The notes beneath the pieces are model-generated. The model was not told where the DNA came from. It saw only the letters and a program-made list of their open reading frames with translations, and ran no database searches. Shown here piece after piece: positions 44,954-54,467 of a stretch of 64,000 bases of DNA (position 1 is its first letter; each line of letters opens with the position of its first letter). The stretch is from an uncultured Christensenellaceae bacterium (GTDB taxonomy: Bacteria; Bacillota; Clostridia; Christensenellales; Borkfalkiaceae): positions 26,475 through 90,474 of the forward strand of contig CAJUMW010000001.1 of assembly GCA_910587625.1 (NCBI GenBank), written 5' to 3'. A program made the position numbers and the translations under genes.

Positions 44954-47854
44954 ATGAAAAAATTATTCAAAAACCGCGGCTTTAAAATCTGGTTGAGCGT
45001 TACGGCAACTGTGTTGGCGCTTTCCATAATAATTCTCTTGCTCGGCAATATCTTTTACGACGTTGTAAAAATAGTAATGGGCGGAGAAATAGCCGTATAT
45101 AAAGACACGGGCTACCCTGAGATATTTACCAAGCAAACGGTAAACAAAAATCAGGCTCTTGAAAACGGCAACAAACTTAACGAGCAGCTCTGCGAGGAGG
45201 GTTTTGTCCTTCTTAAAAACGACGATGTCGTCAACGAAAAAGCTTTGCCGTTAAAAAGAGGCGCCAAAATAAGCGTATTCGGTAAAAATTCTATTAACCT
45301 TGTCTACAACGGTTCGGGTTCGGGCGGTTCGGACAATAAAAACGCCGTAAAGCTTGTGCAGAGCCTTGAAGATACATTTTCGGTAAACCCCGAGCTCGTA
45401 AAATTTTATGAAAACAACTCGCGTTCGGGCCCTGCGCGCGACGGCAATCCCAAAATAGAAACAAGCGGAGTAACCTCGCTTAAAACTGCCGAAACACCTT
45501 ATTCTTCATATGACGACAAGGTAAAAAACAGCTATTCTTCTTATAAAGACGCGGCTTTAATAGTTCTTTCGCGCATAGGCGGAGAGGGCTGGGATTTGCC
45601 CCGTACTTCCGCAGAGGAAGGTAAACACTACCTCGAGTTGGACGCAAACGAAATAGACCTTATTAAAAACGTAACAAAGGTTGGCTTCGGCAGGGTAATC
45701 GTGCTTGTCAACACGCTTACCACAATGGAACTCGGATGGGTTGAAAGCGGAGAATACGGAAAGGTAGACGCGGCACTGTATATCGGCGGACCCGGTAATT
45801 CGGGAATAAACGCGCTTGCCAAAATTCTTTGCGGCGACGTAAATCCTTCGGGTCACACCGTAGACACCTGGGCAACCGACTTGTTGGCTGCGCCCGCTAT
45901 GCAAAATTTCGGTGACTACGGCGTCAAAAACGGCAACACATATAAAATAGACGGCAGTTTGGACGACAACTATAATTACGTCGACTATCAAGAGGGCATC
46001 TATGTAGGCTATCGCTATTATGAAACGCGCGGTTTAAACGACGAAGAGTGGTACTCGAAAAACGTTGTTTACCCCTTCGGACACGGGCTTTCCTACACAA
46101 AGTTTACTCATTCGATTGCAGATGGCAAGACCGATACTCTTGAGCCCGACTCGCAGGGCAACATAAAATTGACGCTTACCGTCAACGTCCGCAACGACGG
46201 CAACGTGGCGGGCAAGGACGCCGTTCAGGTGTACGTCACGGCTCCCTACGAAACAGAGGGTAAAATAGAAAAGCCCCACGTTGTTTTGGCCGGGTTTGCA
46301 AAGACGGGTGAAATAGCCCCCGGTGACGACGAAAACGTTACCGTACAGCTTGATATGTACGACGTAGCTTCTTTCGATTACAGGGACGAGAATAACGACG
46401 GCAAAAAATGTTATCAGCTCGACTCGGGCGACTACGTCATAAGGGTAATGAGCGACGCTCATAACGAGCAGGACAGCTTTACCGCCAATCTTGCGGAAAT
46501 TCATTCGTACGAGTCGGACCCCGTGACAAAATATCAAGTCGGCGTTCGCTTTGACGACATTGACGACCAGCTTCCTAAAACGCTTTCGCGCAAGGATTGG
46601 AAGATGCCCGAAAGGCGCACCGTGTCGGAGCGCGAGTTCAGCTCGTCGGACGACTTTGTGACAAGTCTTAAAAGCCTTGACTCGCACAATCCCAACAGCT
46701 ATGACGATTTGCCCGACACTCAAAAAGCTACTCAACTCAATTTATTGGAGATAATACACGACGAGGAATACAAGGCAAAGAGCGATTCAGAGCGCTATAA
46801 CGACAAGCGTTGGGACGAAATTTTAGACTCGCTCTCCGTCAAGGATATGGCGTATATGTTCAACCACGGCGCTTTCCAGACCTCGAGCATTTTGGAAATT
46901 TACAAAAATAAGACGACCGACGCCGACGGACCCTACGGATTTACCAACTTTATGGGAGACCCTTCGGTTTACGGCACTTGCACTTACGCTTCCGAAATAA
47001 TTCTTGCAAGCACTTGGAATGTGGAGCTTGTAGAAAAAATGGGCGAGTGCGTCGGTGAGGAGGGGCTTTGGGGCAACGTCAACGGAGACCATACCCCTTA
47101 CAGCGGTTGGTATGCACCCGGCGCAAACATTCACAGAACCGCGTTCGGCGGCAGAAACGGAGAATATTTTTCCGAAGACGGATTTATTTCGGGCAAAATG
47201 GCTGCAAGCGAAATAAAGGGCGCGGCTTCACGCGGCGTGTATTGCTACATAAAGCACTTTGTCGCAAACGAGCAGGAAACGAGCCGTGCCGGAGTAAGCA
47301 CCTGGCTTACCGAACAAGCTTTACGCGAGCTATATTTAAAGCCCTTTGAAAAAGCTGTCAAAGAGGGCAACGCTCACGCTTTAATGTCCTCGTTCAATAG
47401 GCTTGGCAGCACCTGGACGGGCGGAGATTACAGGCTGTTGACCGAAGTTTTACGCAACGAGTGGGGCTTTATAGGTACGGTAATATGCGACTTTAACACC
47501 GACGCGTCGTCATACTTTATGGACCCGAAGCAGATGATTTACGCCGGAGGAGATTTGAACCTGACTACAACCGAGTTCTGGTCGGGCTTCAGGGCTAAAA
47601 ATGCAGGTGACGTAACAATGCTGAGGCGCGCCACAAAAAACGTGCTGTACACTGTATCTACAAGCAACGCAATGAATAAGACGGTAGACTACTATTTGCC
47701 GCCCCTGTGGGTATGGATACTTTCCGGCGTAGGCATATGCGCGGTAATAGGGCTTTCGGTTTGGGGCGCGTTTGTTATACGCCGCGCGTTGAAGGTTCCT
47801 TCGGTCGCAGAAACATATTCGGACAGCGATGTAAATTCAGATACTTCCTCCTAA
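44954..47854 (+). CDS. Membrane-anchored GH3 glycosidase
   Basis: A 966-residue GH3 enzyme anchored at both ends: an N-terminal TM helix at about residues 12-36 and a C-terminal TM helix at about 915-940, followed by a basic then acidic tail. The enzyme lies outside between them. Domain order is swapped as in its neighbours: alpha/beta domain first (EGFVLLKNDD), then FPFGHGLSYTKF-type linker, then barrel (KHFVANEQETSRAG). The probable nucleophile is Asp846 in the sequence VICDFN, a Cys-Asp-Phe variant of the usual (T/S)D(W/Y). It starts one base after the lipoprotein stop codon, so it is co-translated. Confidence 0.9.
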   Translation: MKKLFKNRGFKIWLSVTATVLALSIIILLLGNIFYDVVKIVMGGEIAVYKDTGYPEIFTKQTVNKNQALENGNKLNEQLCEEGFVLLKNDDVVNEKALPLKRGAKISVFGKNSINLVYNGSGSGGSDNKNAVKLVQSLEDTFSVNPELVKFYENNSRSGPARDGNPKIETSGVTSLKTAETPYSSYDDKVKNSYSSYKDAALIVLSRIGGEGWDLPRTSAEEGKHYLELDANEIDLIKNVTKVGFGRVIVLVNTLTTMELGWVESGEYGKVDAALYIGGPGNSGINALAKILCGDVNPSGHTVDTWATDLLAAPAMQNFGDYGVKNGNTYKIDGSLDDNYNYVDYQEGIYVGYRYYETRGLNDEEWYSKNVVYPFGHGLSYTKFTHSIADGKTDTLEPDSQGNIKLTLTVNVRNDGNVAGKDAVQVYVTAPYETEGKIEKPHVVLAGFAKTGEIAPGDDENVTVQLDMYDVASFDYRDENNDGKKCYQLDSGDYVIRVMSDAHNEQDSFTANLAEIHSYESDPVTKYQVGVRFDDIDDQLPKTLSRKDWKMPERRTVSEREFSSSDDFVTSLKSLDSHNPNSYDDLPDTQKATQLNLLEIIHDEEYKAKSDSERYNDKRWDEILDSLSVKDMAYMFNHGAFQTSSILEIYKNKTTDADGPYGFTNFMGDPSVYGTCTYASEIILASTWNVELVEKMGECVGEEGLWGNVNGDHTPYSGWYAPGANIHRTAFGGRNGEYFSEDGFISGKMAASEIKGAASRGVYCYIKHFVANEQETSRAGVSTWLTEQALRELYLKPFEKAVKEGNAHALMSSFNRLGSTWTGGDYRLLTEVLRNEWGFIGTVICDFNTDASSYFMDPKQMIYAGGDLNLTTTEFWSGFRAKNAGDVTMLRRATKNVLYTVSTSNAMNKTVDYYLPPLWVWILSGVGICAVIGLSVWGAFVIRRALKVPSVAETYSDSDVNSDTSS

Positions 47855-47869
47855 TTTAATTTTTTAAGG

Positions 47870-47899
47870 CTAAGGTTTGCAAATTTTTGCAAGCCTTAG
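47870..47899 (+). terminator. Hairpin after the first GH3 module
   Basis: A 13-bp stem with one G-U pair (47870-47882 with 47887-47899). A T-rich stretch lies before it but not after it, so its strength as a terminator on the + strand is uncertain. Confidence 0.5.
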
Positions 47900-47948
47900 T
47901 CCTTAGAAAATATATCCATAATATTACATTTATAATTTCAAACAGCTA

Positions 47949-48044
47949 TTGACATTTTTACCAATCGGGTTTAAAATTATATTGGATATAAGAGAGTCGG
48001 TTTGGCCCCCTTATAAGGGGGCGTATTTCTTGCGAAATACGCAA
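47949..48044 (+). promoter_or_regulatory. Promoter and double-hairpin leader of the two-component operon
   Basis: TTGACA (47949-47954), 17 bases, TAAAAT (47972-47977). In the leader, a perfect GCCCCC-TTATAA-GGGGGC stem (48005-48022) shares two bases with a second stem GCGTATTT-N6-AAATACGC (48021-48042). The stems compete at their junction, which suggests a regulatory leader or a stacked structure. Confidence 0.65.
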
Positions 48045-48093
48045 TTCATTTTAATTGTTTAATCGGTTCGCATTTATGCGGAGGTAAGGGGCT

Positions 48094-48804
48094 ATGATTA
48101 ATATAGCCGTTGTTGACGACGACGAAGAATATCGCTTGCAAGAGCGTGAGTTTATAGAGAGATTTGCCAAAGAATCGGGTGAAAAATTCGACGTAAAATG
48201 CTTTAACAGCGGAATGGATTTTATTACCGATTACAAGCCGGTTTTCGATATAGTTTTTCTCGACATTGAAATGCCGCTTTTAAGCGGAATGGAAACGGCG
48301 CGCAGGCTTCGCCGCGAGGACGACAAGGTTTGCATAATCTTTATTACCAAAATGTCGAAATACGCCATAGAGGGTTATGAAGTAAATGCCATTGATTTTG
48401 TCGTCAAGCCTATCAAATATTTTAATTATATCGATAAGTTAAAAAAAGCCATAGGTTACGTCAAGACCCATAGAGAAAAAGAAGTTATCATAAAGAGCGA
48501 CGAAAACTATTTTCGTTTACCTGTGTCAAGTATTTATTACGTTATAAAGGATAAAAATTACCTAATCTACCGCACAACAAAGGGGGATATACGCGTTCGC
48601 GGTACAATGAAAACCGTAGAGGACGAACTGTCCGACAGCGGCTTTTCGGTTTGCAACAGCGGATGTATAGTCAACCTTAAATTAATCGGTCAGGTAACTC
48701 CAAACTGCGTCATTATAAATGGCGAACAAATACCGCTATCGCGCCGAAGAATTAAGGATTTTAAAAAAGAAATGCTAAGTTATCTCCGAGGCGGCAGCTT
48801 ATAA
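48094..48804 (+). CDS. LytTR-family response regulator
   Basis: A 236-residue regulator with an N-terminal receiver (VVDDDEEY acidic pocket, phosphorylated Asp57 in FLDIEMP, Lys in VVKPI) and a C-terminal LytTR DNA-binding domain from about residue 130 (SIYYVIKDKNYLIYRT, SRRRIKDFKKEM). This is the AgrA/VirR arrangement, which usually controls peptide-signal or cell-surface genes. The kinase gene follows after 13 bases. The adjacent surface GH3 modules are possible targets, judged only by position. Confidence 0.95.
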   Translation: MINIAVVDDDEEYRLQEREFIERFAKESGEKFDVKCFNSGMDFITDYKPVFDIVFLDIEMPLLSGMETARRLRREDDKVCIIFITKMSKYAIEGYEVNAIDFVVKPIKYFNYIDKLKKAIGYVKTHREKEVIIKSDENYFRLPVSSIYYVIKDKNYLIYRTTKGDIRVRGTMKTVEDELSDSGFSVCNSGCIVNLKLIGQVTPNCVIINGEQIPLSRRRIKDFKKEMLSYLRGGSL

Positions 48805-48817
48805 GCGGAGGCTTTAA

Positions 48818-50155
48818 GTGCTATATTTACAGCTATACGGTGACATATATTACGGTATATACGGAAACATATTCGCATTGGAACTGTTTGCAAGTATGTT
48901 GATTTTCGTAATATATCAGCCGCGGAAAAACAATTTCGTGTTCCGCGCATATTTGAGCGCGGTCGGCTACTTTTTGCTTGTAAATATAACCTGGTTTTTT
49001 ATTGTAAAGTTCGCAAGTAAGTTATCGTATATAAATATTCTGTTCTTCTCGCTCTGCGTTGTATATCTTGCAATCGGCATTTTTTTCTCGTTCAAAACCA
49101 ACGTTTTGGGCGCAATATATTTTGCAACCGGCGCGTATGCCGTTCAGCATGCGGCTTACTCGTTCGGCAATATAATAAAGTACCTTTTCAAACCCGATTT
49201 TCCCGTTTGGGCGCAACTTATCGTGTTTGATTTTTTATTGTACGTTGCGGTGGGTTTGATTTTTTTCTTTATTTTTATCTATCCCAAGCGCCGCAAATTC
49301 GGAGAGAGTATTTTCGATTTCAGAATGTTTGCCGTGTCCGCGGTAACGGTCATTGTCTGCGTGCTTTTAAGTATGATTGTCGACAATATTTTTGCCGATT
49401 ATCTCGAACAGGAAATTGACGTATATGCTCTGCGCGTCTGTTGCAGCACTTACGCGCTTATAAGCTGTACGGCTTCTTTGATAATTCAGTTCGGATTTAT
49501 AAAGGAAAATAAATTGACGGACGAGCGCGCTATTTTGGACCAACTTATCCATTCCGAAAAAAAGCGCCACGAAATGTCCGCCGAAACAATTGCCATTATC
49601 AACGCCAAGTGCCACGATTTAAAGCACCAGATAATGATGCTTGAAAAAATCGACGATAAGGAAGCGCGTAAGGCATACATAAGCGAGCTTGAAAATGCGG
49701 TTGCCATTTACGATACTTCCGCCGAAACGGGCAACGACGCTCTCGATATTATAATTTCCGAAAAGAGCCTTCTGTGCGAAAGGGACAATATCGCTTTCAG
49801 CTATCTTGTGGACGGCGCCAAGCTGTCGTTTATCAGCTCTACCGACATAGCCGCTTTATTCGGCAACGCCTTGGATAACGCGATTGAAAGCCAGCTTAGC
49901 GAAAGTCAGGCTCATAGATTTATTAGTCTGTCGGTCAAGGAGGAGAACGGGTTTGTTCACGTCCATATGGATAACTGCTGTACGCGCTCGATAGAGTTTG
50001 TCGACGGTTTGCCGCAAACTACAAAATCGGATAAGCGGCACCACGGCTTCGGTACGAAAAGTATAGCAAACATCGCAGGTAAATATTCGGGTGAAGTATT
50101 TATGTGCGTGGAGGACGAAAGATTTAATTTGGACGTTTTATTTCCACTGCAATAA
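48818..50155 (+). CDS. AgrC/GHKL-type sensor histidine kinase
   Basis: A 445-residue membrane kinase with six or seven TM helices in residues 15-215, then a dimerisation helix with the probable phospho-acceptor His266 (AKCHDLKHQI). The GHKL ATPase domain has N box ALFGNALDNAIE and a G box near HHGFGTKSI. The architecture matches AgrC/CitA-like kinases that pair with LytTR regulators. GTG start after GCGGAGG. No gene for a signal peptide precursor is seen beside it. Confidence 0.9.
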   Translation: MLYLQLYGDIYYGIYGNIFALELFASMLIFVIYQPRKNNFVFRAYLSAVGYFLLVNITWFFIVKFASKLSYINILFFSLCVVYLAIGIFFSFKTNVLGAIYFATGAYAVQHAAYSFGNIIKYLFKPDFPVWAQLIVFDFLLYVAVGLIFFFIFIYPKRRKFGESIFDFRMFAVSAVTVIVCVLLSMIVDNIFADYLEQEIDVYALRVCCSTYALISCTASLIIQFGFIKENKLTDERAILDQLIHSEKKRHEMSAETIAIINAKCHDLKHQIMMLEKIDDKEARKAYISELENAVAIYDTSAETGNDALDIIISEKSLLCERDNIAFSYLVDGAKLSFISSTDIAALFGNALDNAIESQLSESQAHRFISLSVKEENGFVHVHMDNCCTRSIEFVDGLPQTTKSDKRHHGFGTKSIANIAGKYSGEVFMCVEDERFNLDVLFPLQ

Positions 50156-50255
50156 AAAAGCAAGGCATAAGCCTTAGAACGATTTTTTGTATATTGAAAG
50201 GCTATAAGTTTAACACACCAAATCGTGTTTTTCAAACTAAAAATTTAAATAGTAC

Positions 50256-50284
50256 TTGAAATCCATTTTCATATGTAGTATAAT
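50256..50284 (+). promoter_or_regulatory. Sigma-A promoter for the alpha/beta hydrolase
   Basis: TTGAAA (50256-50261), 17 bases, TATAAT (50279-50284). Confidence 0.8.
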
Positions 50285-50316
50285 TTATTGTAATATCTGT
50301 CAATAGGGAGTAGTTT

Positions 50317-51297
50317 ATGTCTAAACGAAAGAAGTATATTAAAAACTGTGAAGTTTCCGAAGTTATTGCGGTAAAACTCCTCGGCTATGAGCAGAAAATT
50401 TCAATAGAGGGCAAAAGTAACGATTTGCCCGTGGTGTTAATGCTTCACGGCGGCCCGGGCTCACCCGTGCCGTTTTCGGTCGGCGGTCGCGGACTTTACC
50501 CCGAATGGACGGACAAGGCTATAGTCGTATGTTGGGACCAGCTCGGTTGCGGAATTAACAACTATGAGATAGACGACAGCTTTCATATAATAGACTTTGT
50601 AAATATGACATGTGAGCTTATAGATTATATAAAGCAAAGGTTTCCAGCAAACAAGCTGTATCTGTTCGGCTTTAGCTGGGGCAGTGTGCTTGCGCTCAGC
50701 GCGGCGGTGCGTATGCCCGAAAAGCTTGACGGCGCTTTCGTGTTCGGACAGGTATTGAAAAATCTTTTCTTCAACGAAGAAGTCGGTCGTGCGTTCGATA
50801 ATGCTCCGCAAAAAGCAAGGCAAACGGTAAAAGCAATTCTCGAAACAGGAGCGGACTGCGAGTATAAAGTAGTGGACAAAAACCTTAAAAATCTTTATAG
50901 GCTTCTTATGAAGCATACAAACGCGTATTCGAATAAAAATTCACAGCGCGCACCAATGGGCAAAATAGTTTTCGGGCTTTTGACAAGTCCCGACTATTCT
51001 TTTAAGGACTTTCAAGCCGTTATGAAAAACGGTTATATACACAACACAACGCTGTGGCAGGAGCTTTTGAAAATCAATTTGACGCCGCTACTTGCCGAAG
51101 TTAAAATAAAGTATTGCCTTTTGCAGGGCGAAACGGATATAGTTACTTCGACCGCAAATGCGTTAAATGCCGTTGAGAATTGTAAAAACAGTAACGTTTC
51201 AATAAAGGTAGTAAAAGATTCGGGGCATATGCCTTCTTTGCAGGGTATGGACGAGTGCTATAATACGCTTTTGCGGTTTATAGAATGCGAAATTTGA
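50317..51297 (+). CDS. Alpha/beta hydrolase, proline-iminopeptidase-like
   Basis: A 326-residue alpha/beta hydrolase. The oxyanion motif HGGPGSP lies near residues 48-54, the nucleophile Ser120 is in FGFSWGS, a late Asp in GETDIV and the catalytic His in DSGHMPS. HGGPG is typical of proline iminopeptidases and related epoxide-hydrolase-like enzymes. No signal peptide, so it is cytosolic; the substrate may be a small peptide or an ester. GGGAG site, own promoter and own terminator, so it is a single-gene unit. Confidence 0.85.
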   Translation: MSKRKKYIKNCEVSEVIAVKLLGYEQKISIEGKSNDLPVVLMLHGGPGSPVPFSVGGRGLYPEWTDKAIVVCWDQLGCGINNYEIDDSFHIIDFVNMTCELIDYIKQRFPANKLYLFGFSWGSVLALSAAVRMPEKLDGAFVFGQVLKNLFFNEEVGRAFDNAPQKARQTVKAILETGADCEYKVVDKNLKNLYRLLMKHTNAYSNKNSQRAPMGKIVFGLLTSPDYSFKDFQAVMKNGYIHNTTLWQELLKINLTPLLAEVKIKYCLLQGETDIVTSTANALNAVENCKNSNVSIKVVKDSGHMPSLQGMDECYNTLLRFIECEI

Positions 51298-51311
51298 TAA
51301 AAGTATCTAAA

Positions 51312-51356
51312 AAAAATCCTAACCAATCATAGTTACTATGATTGGTTAGGATTTTT
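51312..51356. terminator. Bidirectional hairpin terminator
   Basis: A perfect stem of about 20 bp (51312-51332 with 51336-51356) and a TTA loop, with A/T runs at both ends. It serves the hydrolase gene on + and the tRNA gene on -. Confidence 0.9.
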
Positions 51357-51360
51357 AATT

Positions 51361-51437
<77 letters not shown>

Positions 51438-51512
51438 GTATGTTTATAACGACAGGTATATTATAGCAATAAAAAAATTATTTGGCAAGCGATTTTAAAG
51501 CTATATAAACTA

Positions 51513-51541
51513 TTGTAATTTATTTTGTGTTGTGGTATAAT
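51513..51541 (+). promoter_or_regulatory. Promoter for the CyuA-type gene
   Basis: TTGTAA (51513-51518), 17 bases, perfect TATAAT (51536-51541). Confidence 0.7.
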
Positions 51542-51565
51542 TCAGAAAAACGCGAAAGGTAAACT

Positions 51566-52843
51566 ATGGACAAGAGTATATACGAAGGATATCTTCAAAT
51601 ATTGAAAGAAGAGTTGCTGCCTGCAATGGGCTGTACCGAGCCTATTTCCGTGGCGTATGCCGCCGCGCTTGCGCGCGACACGCTGGGTGCGCTTCCGGAA
51701 AAAGTGGAAATATCCGTCAGCGGCAACATTTTGAAGAACGTTAAAAGCGTAGTTGTTCCCAACACGGGCGGAATGAAGGGGGTAACGAGCGCGGCAGCCG
51801 CAGGTATCGTCGGCGGTGACGCGTCGAAAAAGCTTGAAGTTATATCTTCGGTAACACCGTCCGACAAGCAAAAAATATGCAATTACCTTTCGTCAGCCGA
51901 GTTCAGCGTATCGCAGTCGCGTTCGGGCTGCATATTCGATATCGGCGTAAAAGTGTATAAAGGCAGCGACAGTGCGTTCGTCCGCATTGTCGGGCATCAC
52001 ACCAACGTTGTGCAAATCGAGAAAAACGCAAACAGTCTTTTAAACGTCAATTACGACGATAAAGAACACGCCAGCCTTACCGACAGAAGTATTTTGTCAG
52101 TTGCAAAAATAATCGAGTTTGCAGACGAAGTTAAAATTGCGGACGTTGAGCAGGTTATCAGGCGGCAGATACAATACAACACGGCAATTTCGCGCGAGGG
52201 CTTGACAAACGACTACGGCGCGCGCATAGGCAAGGTTTTGCTTTTGTCCTTCGGGGAAAGCATACACAACCGTGCAAAGGCGGTTGCCGCAGCCGGCTCC
52301 GACGCAAGAATGAACGGCTGTTCTCTGCCCGTAGTCATAGTTTCCGGAAGCGGAAATCAGGGAATGACGGCTTCGCTTCCCGTAATAGAATATGCGAATT
52401 ATCTTGAAAAGAGCGAAGAGGAGCTAATCCGCGCGCTCGTCGTTTCCGACCTTATAACCATACATTTAAAGACGGGCATAGGTAGGCTTTCGGCTTATTG
52501 CGGCGCGGTGAGCGCAGGCTGCGGCGCAGGTTCGGGGGTTTGCTATCTGTACGGCGGCAAGTTAGAGGAAATATCCAACACGATAGTAAACGCACTTGCA
52601 ATTGATTCGGGCATAATCTGCGACGGCGCAAAATCGAGTTGCGCCGCCAAAATTGCCTCTGCCGTGGAAGCGGGGCTTTTGGGTTTTGAAATGTCTAAGC
52701 ACGACTGCAATTTTTGTGCAGGTGACGGAATACTCGATAACTGCGTTGAGGAAACCATCGAAAATATCGGGGATATCGCCCGCAACGGAATGCGCGGCAC
52801 AGATGAAGAAATAATAAAGCTTATGATTAAAACCACCCGTTAA
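51566..52843 (+). CDS. UPF0597/CyuA family L-cysteine desulfidase-like protein
   Basis: A 425-residue protein of the UPF0597 (YhaM/CyuA) family, related to the alpha chain of Fe-S serine dehydratases. Family phrases: MGCTEPISVAYAAA, VPNTGGMKG, GSGNQGMTASLPV and CDGAKSSCAAKI. Conserved cysteines (MGCTEP, CDGAKSSC) could hold a [4Fe-4S] cluster. Members break L-cysteine into pyruvate, ammonia and sulfide. It may form a unit with tcdA and the ttcA-like gene, both tRNA-modification genes, the latter needing sulfur; the link is suggestive only. Own promoter. Confidence 0.85.
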   Translation: MDKSIYEGYLQILKEELLPAMGCTEPISVAYAAALARDTLGALPEKVEISVSGNILKNVKSVVVPNTGGMKGVTSAAAAGIVGGDASKKLEVISSVTPSDKQKICNYLSSAEFSVSQSRSGCIFDIGVKVYKGSDSAFVRIVGHHTNVVQIEKNANSLLNVNYDDKEHASLTDRSILSVAKIIEFADEVKIADVEQVIRRQIQYNTAISREGLTNDYGARIGKVLLLSFGESIHNRAKAVAAAGSDARMNGCSLPVVIVSGSGNQGMTASLPVIEYANYLEKSEEELIRALVVSDLITIHLKTGIGRLSAYCGAVSAGCGAGSGVCYLYGGKLEEISNTIVNALAIDSGIICDGAKSSCAAKIASAVEAGLLGFEMSKHDCNFCAGDGILDNCVEETIENIGDIARNGMRGTDEEIIKLMIKTTR

Positions 52844-52871
52844 ACGGGGCATATATAGGGGTATAATTGTT

Positions 52872-53579
52872 TTGGATTTGTCAAGAACTGAAATTTTATT
52901 GGGCTCGGACGGCGTTAAAAAACTCAAAAACGCCAGGGTTGCCGTATTCGGAATAGGCGGAGTGGGCGGCTATGCCGCGGAAGCGCTTGCCCGTTCGGGT
53001 GTGGGCGCGCTCGATTTGATAGATAACGATACTGTATCCGAAAGCAATATAAACCGCCAGATAATAGCGCTTAACAGCACGGTGGGCAAGTACAAGGTTG
53101 ACGTTATGCGCGAGCGCATTTTAGACGTAAATTCAAACTGTAAAGTAACCGTTTATAAGACGTTTTTTTTGCCTACGACCCGTAATATGCTTGACTTTCG
53201 GGCATTTGACTATGTTTTGGACGCCATAGATACGGTAAGCGGAAAACTAACAATAATAGAGTGCGCAAAGTCGGTGGGTATTCCGGTTATAAGCTGTATG
53301 GGCGCAGGAAATAAGCTTGACGGCACGGCTTTTGAAGTAACGGACATAGAAAACACCTCTGTCTGTCCCCTTGCAAAAGTTATGCGTAAAGAGCTGAAAG
53401 CGCGGCATATTTCGGGGGTAACGGTAGTTTATTCAAGGGAGCAGCCTAAAAAAGGCATTGCTGCGGACAGTGACGTTAACGGCAAGCGCGCCATTCCGGG
53501 CAGCGTGTCTTTTGTGCCGTCGATAGTCGGGTTGCTCGCTGCGGGTAAAATTATAAAGGACTTGTCGGGGGTAAACTAA
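52872..53579 (+). CDS. tcdA: tRNA threonylcarbamoyladenosine dehydratase
   Basis: A 235-residue ThiF/E1-like enzyme that uses ATP to cyclise t6A37 in tRNA to ct6A. The nucleotide-binding loop is GIGGVGGYAAEALARSG, followed by DNDTVSESNINRQ and the C-terminal PKKGIAADSD and PGSVSFVPS phrases typical of TcdA. The start is a TTG after TAGGGG, in the position expected from relatives (DLSRTEILLGSDG). The stop is one base before the ttcA-like gene, so the two tRNA-modification genes are coupled. Confidence 0.9.
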   Translation: MDLSRTEILLGSDGVKKLKNARVAVFGIGGVGGYAAEALARSGVGALDLIDNDTVSESNINRQIIALNSTVGKYKVDVMRERILDVNSNCKVTVYKTFFLPTTRNMLDFRAFDYVLDAIDTVSGKLTIIECAKSVGIPVISCMGAGNKLDGTAFEVTDIENTSVCPLAKVMRKELKARHISGVTVVYSREQPKKGIAADSDVNGKRAIPGSVSFVPSIVGLLAAGKIIKDLSGVN

Positions 53580-53580
53580 G

Positions 53581-54414
53581 ATGAGCGAGCTTTCGGCGGA
53601 GAGGGAAACTTTCGACCTTGCGAGATGCGAAAAAAGCATTATAAAAAAATTCCATAAACAGCTTTTCAGAAGGTTTACAAAGGCTGTCGTAACCTATAAC
53701 CTTATACAACCCAACGACAAAATTGCCGTATGCATTTCGGGCGGTAAGGATTCGTTTCTTTTGGCAAAGCTTTTTCAAGAACTGAAAAAGCACCATAAAT
53801 TTCCGTTCGAGCTTGTGTTTCTTGCTATGGACCCGGGATACAATTGCGAAAACAGACAGCTTATAGAAAGCAACGCAAGAAAGCTTGAAATTCCGCTTAC
53901 GGTTTTTGAAACGGATATTTTCGAAAATGTTTTGCATATCGAAAATTCTCCCTGCTACCTGTGCGCGAGAATGAGAAGGGGGCACCTCTATCACAATGCA
54001 AAATTGCTCGGCTGCAATAAAATAGCGCTCGGACACCACTATGACGACGTTATAGAAACCATACTTATGGGAATGCTTTACGGCGGGCAGGTGCAGACGA
54101 TGATGCCCATTTTAAACAGCACAAACTTCGATGGTATGCAGCTTATCAGACCTATGTATCTAATACGCGAGCAGGATATAATCGCGTGGCGCGATTATAG
54201 CGGTTTGAAATTTTTGAGGTGTGCGTGCAAGTTTACCGACGGCACGCGCGAGGACGAGGGCAAGCGCAAAAAGGTGAAGCAGTTGATAAAGATGCTTGCC
54301 GCCGACGACCCGTGCATAGAGCAAAATATTTTTAAGAGCGTTGAAAACGTAAATTTATCGACGATAATTGCCTATAAGGACATACAGGGAAATAAACATT
54401 TTTTTAATGAATAA
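53581..54414 (+). CDS. TtcA/TtuA-family tRNA sulfurtransferase
   Basis: A 277-residue PP-loop ATPase. The adenylation loop is SGGKDSF from Ser53, with a CYLC pair in NSPCYLCARMRRG, a further Cys group (RCACKF) and the GHHYDDVIET motif. It adenylates and thiolates a tRNA base (2-thiocytidine in TtcA) using an Fe-S cluster held by the cysteines. Many Firmicutes carry several members of this family, so the exact base is not certain. It is directly coupled to tcdA and closed by a strong terminator. Confidence 0.85.
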   Translation: MSELSAERETFDLARCEKSIIKKFHKQLFRRFTKAVVTYNLIQPNDKIAVCISGGKDSFLLAKLFQELKKHHKFPFELVFLAMDPGYNCENRQLIESNARKLEIPLTVFETDIFENVLHIENSPCYLCARMRRGHLYHNAKLLGCNKIALGHHYDDVIETILMGMLYGGQVQTMMPILNSTNFDGMQLIRPMYLIREQDIIAWRDYSGLKFLRCACKFTDGTREDEGKRKKVKQLIKMLAADDPCIEQNIFKSVENVNLSTIIAYKDIQGNKHFFNE

Positions 54415-54417
54415 TAG

Positions 54418-54458
54418 GACAGCCTCCGCGCAGACAATTTTGCGCGGAGGCTGTCTTT
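54418..54458. terminator. Bidirectional hairpin terminator
   Basis: A perfect 15-bp stem, GACAGCCTCCGCGCA with its complement (54418-54432 with 54441-54455), followed by TTT. It lies between the convergent ttcA-like and deoR-type genes. Confidence 0.9.
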
Positions 54459-54467
54459 ATAGATTGA

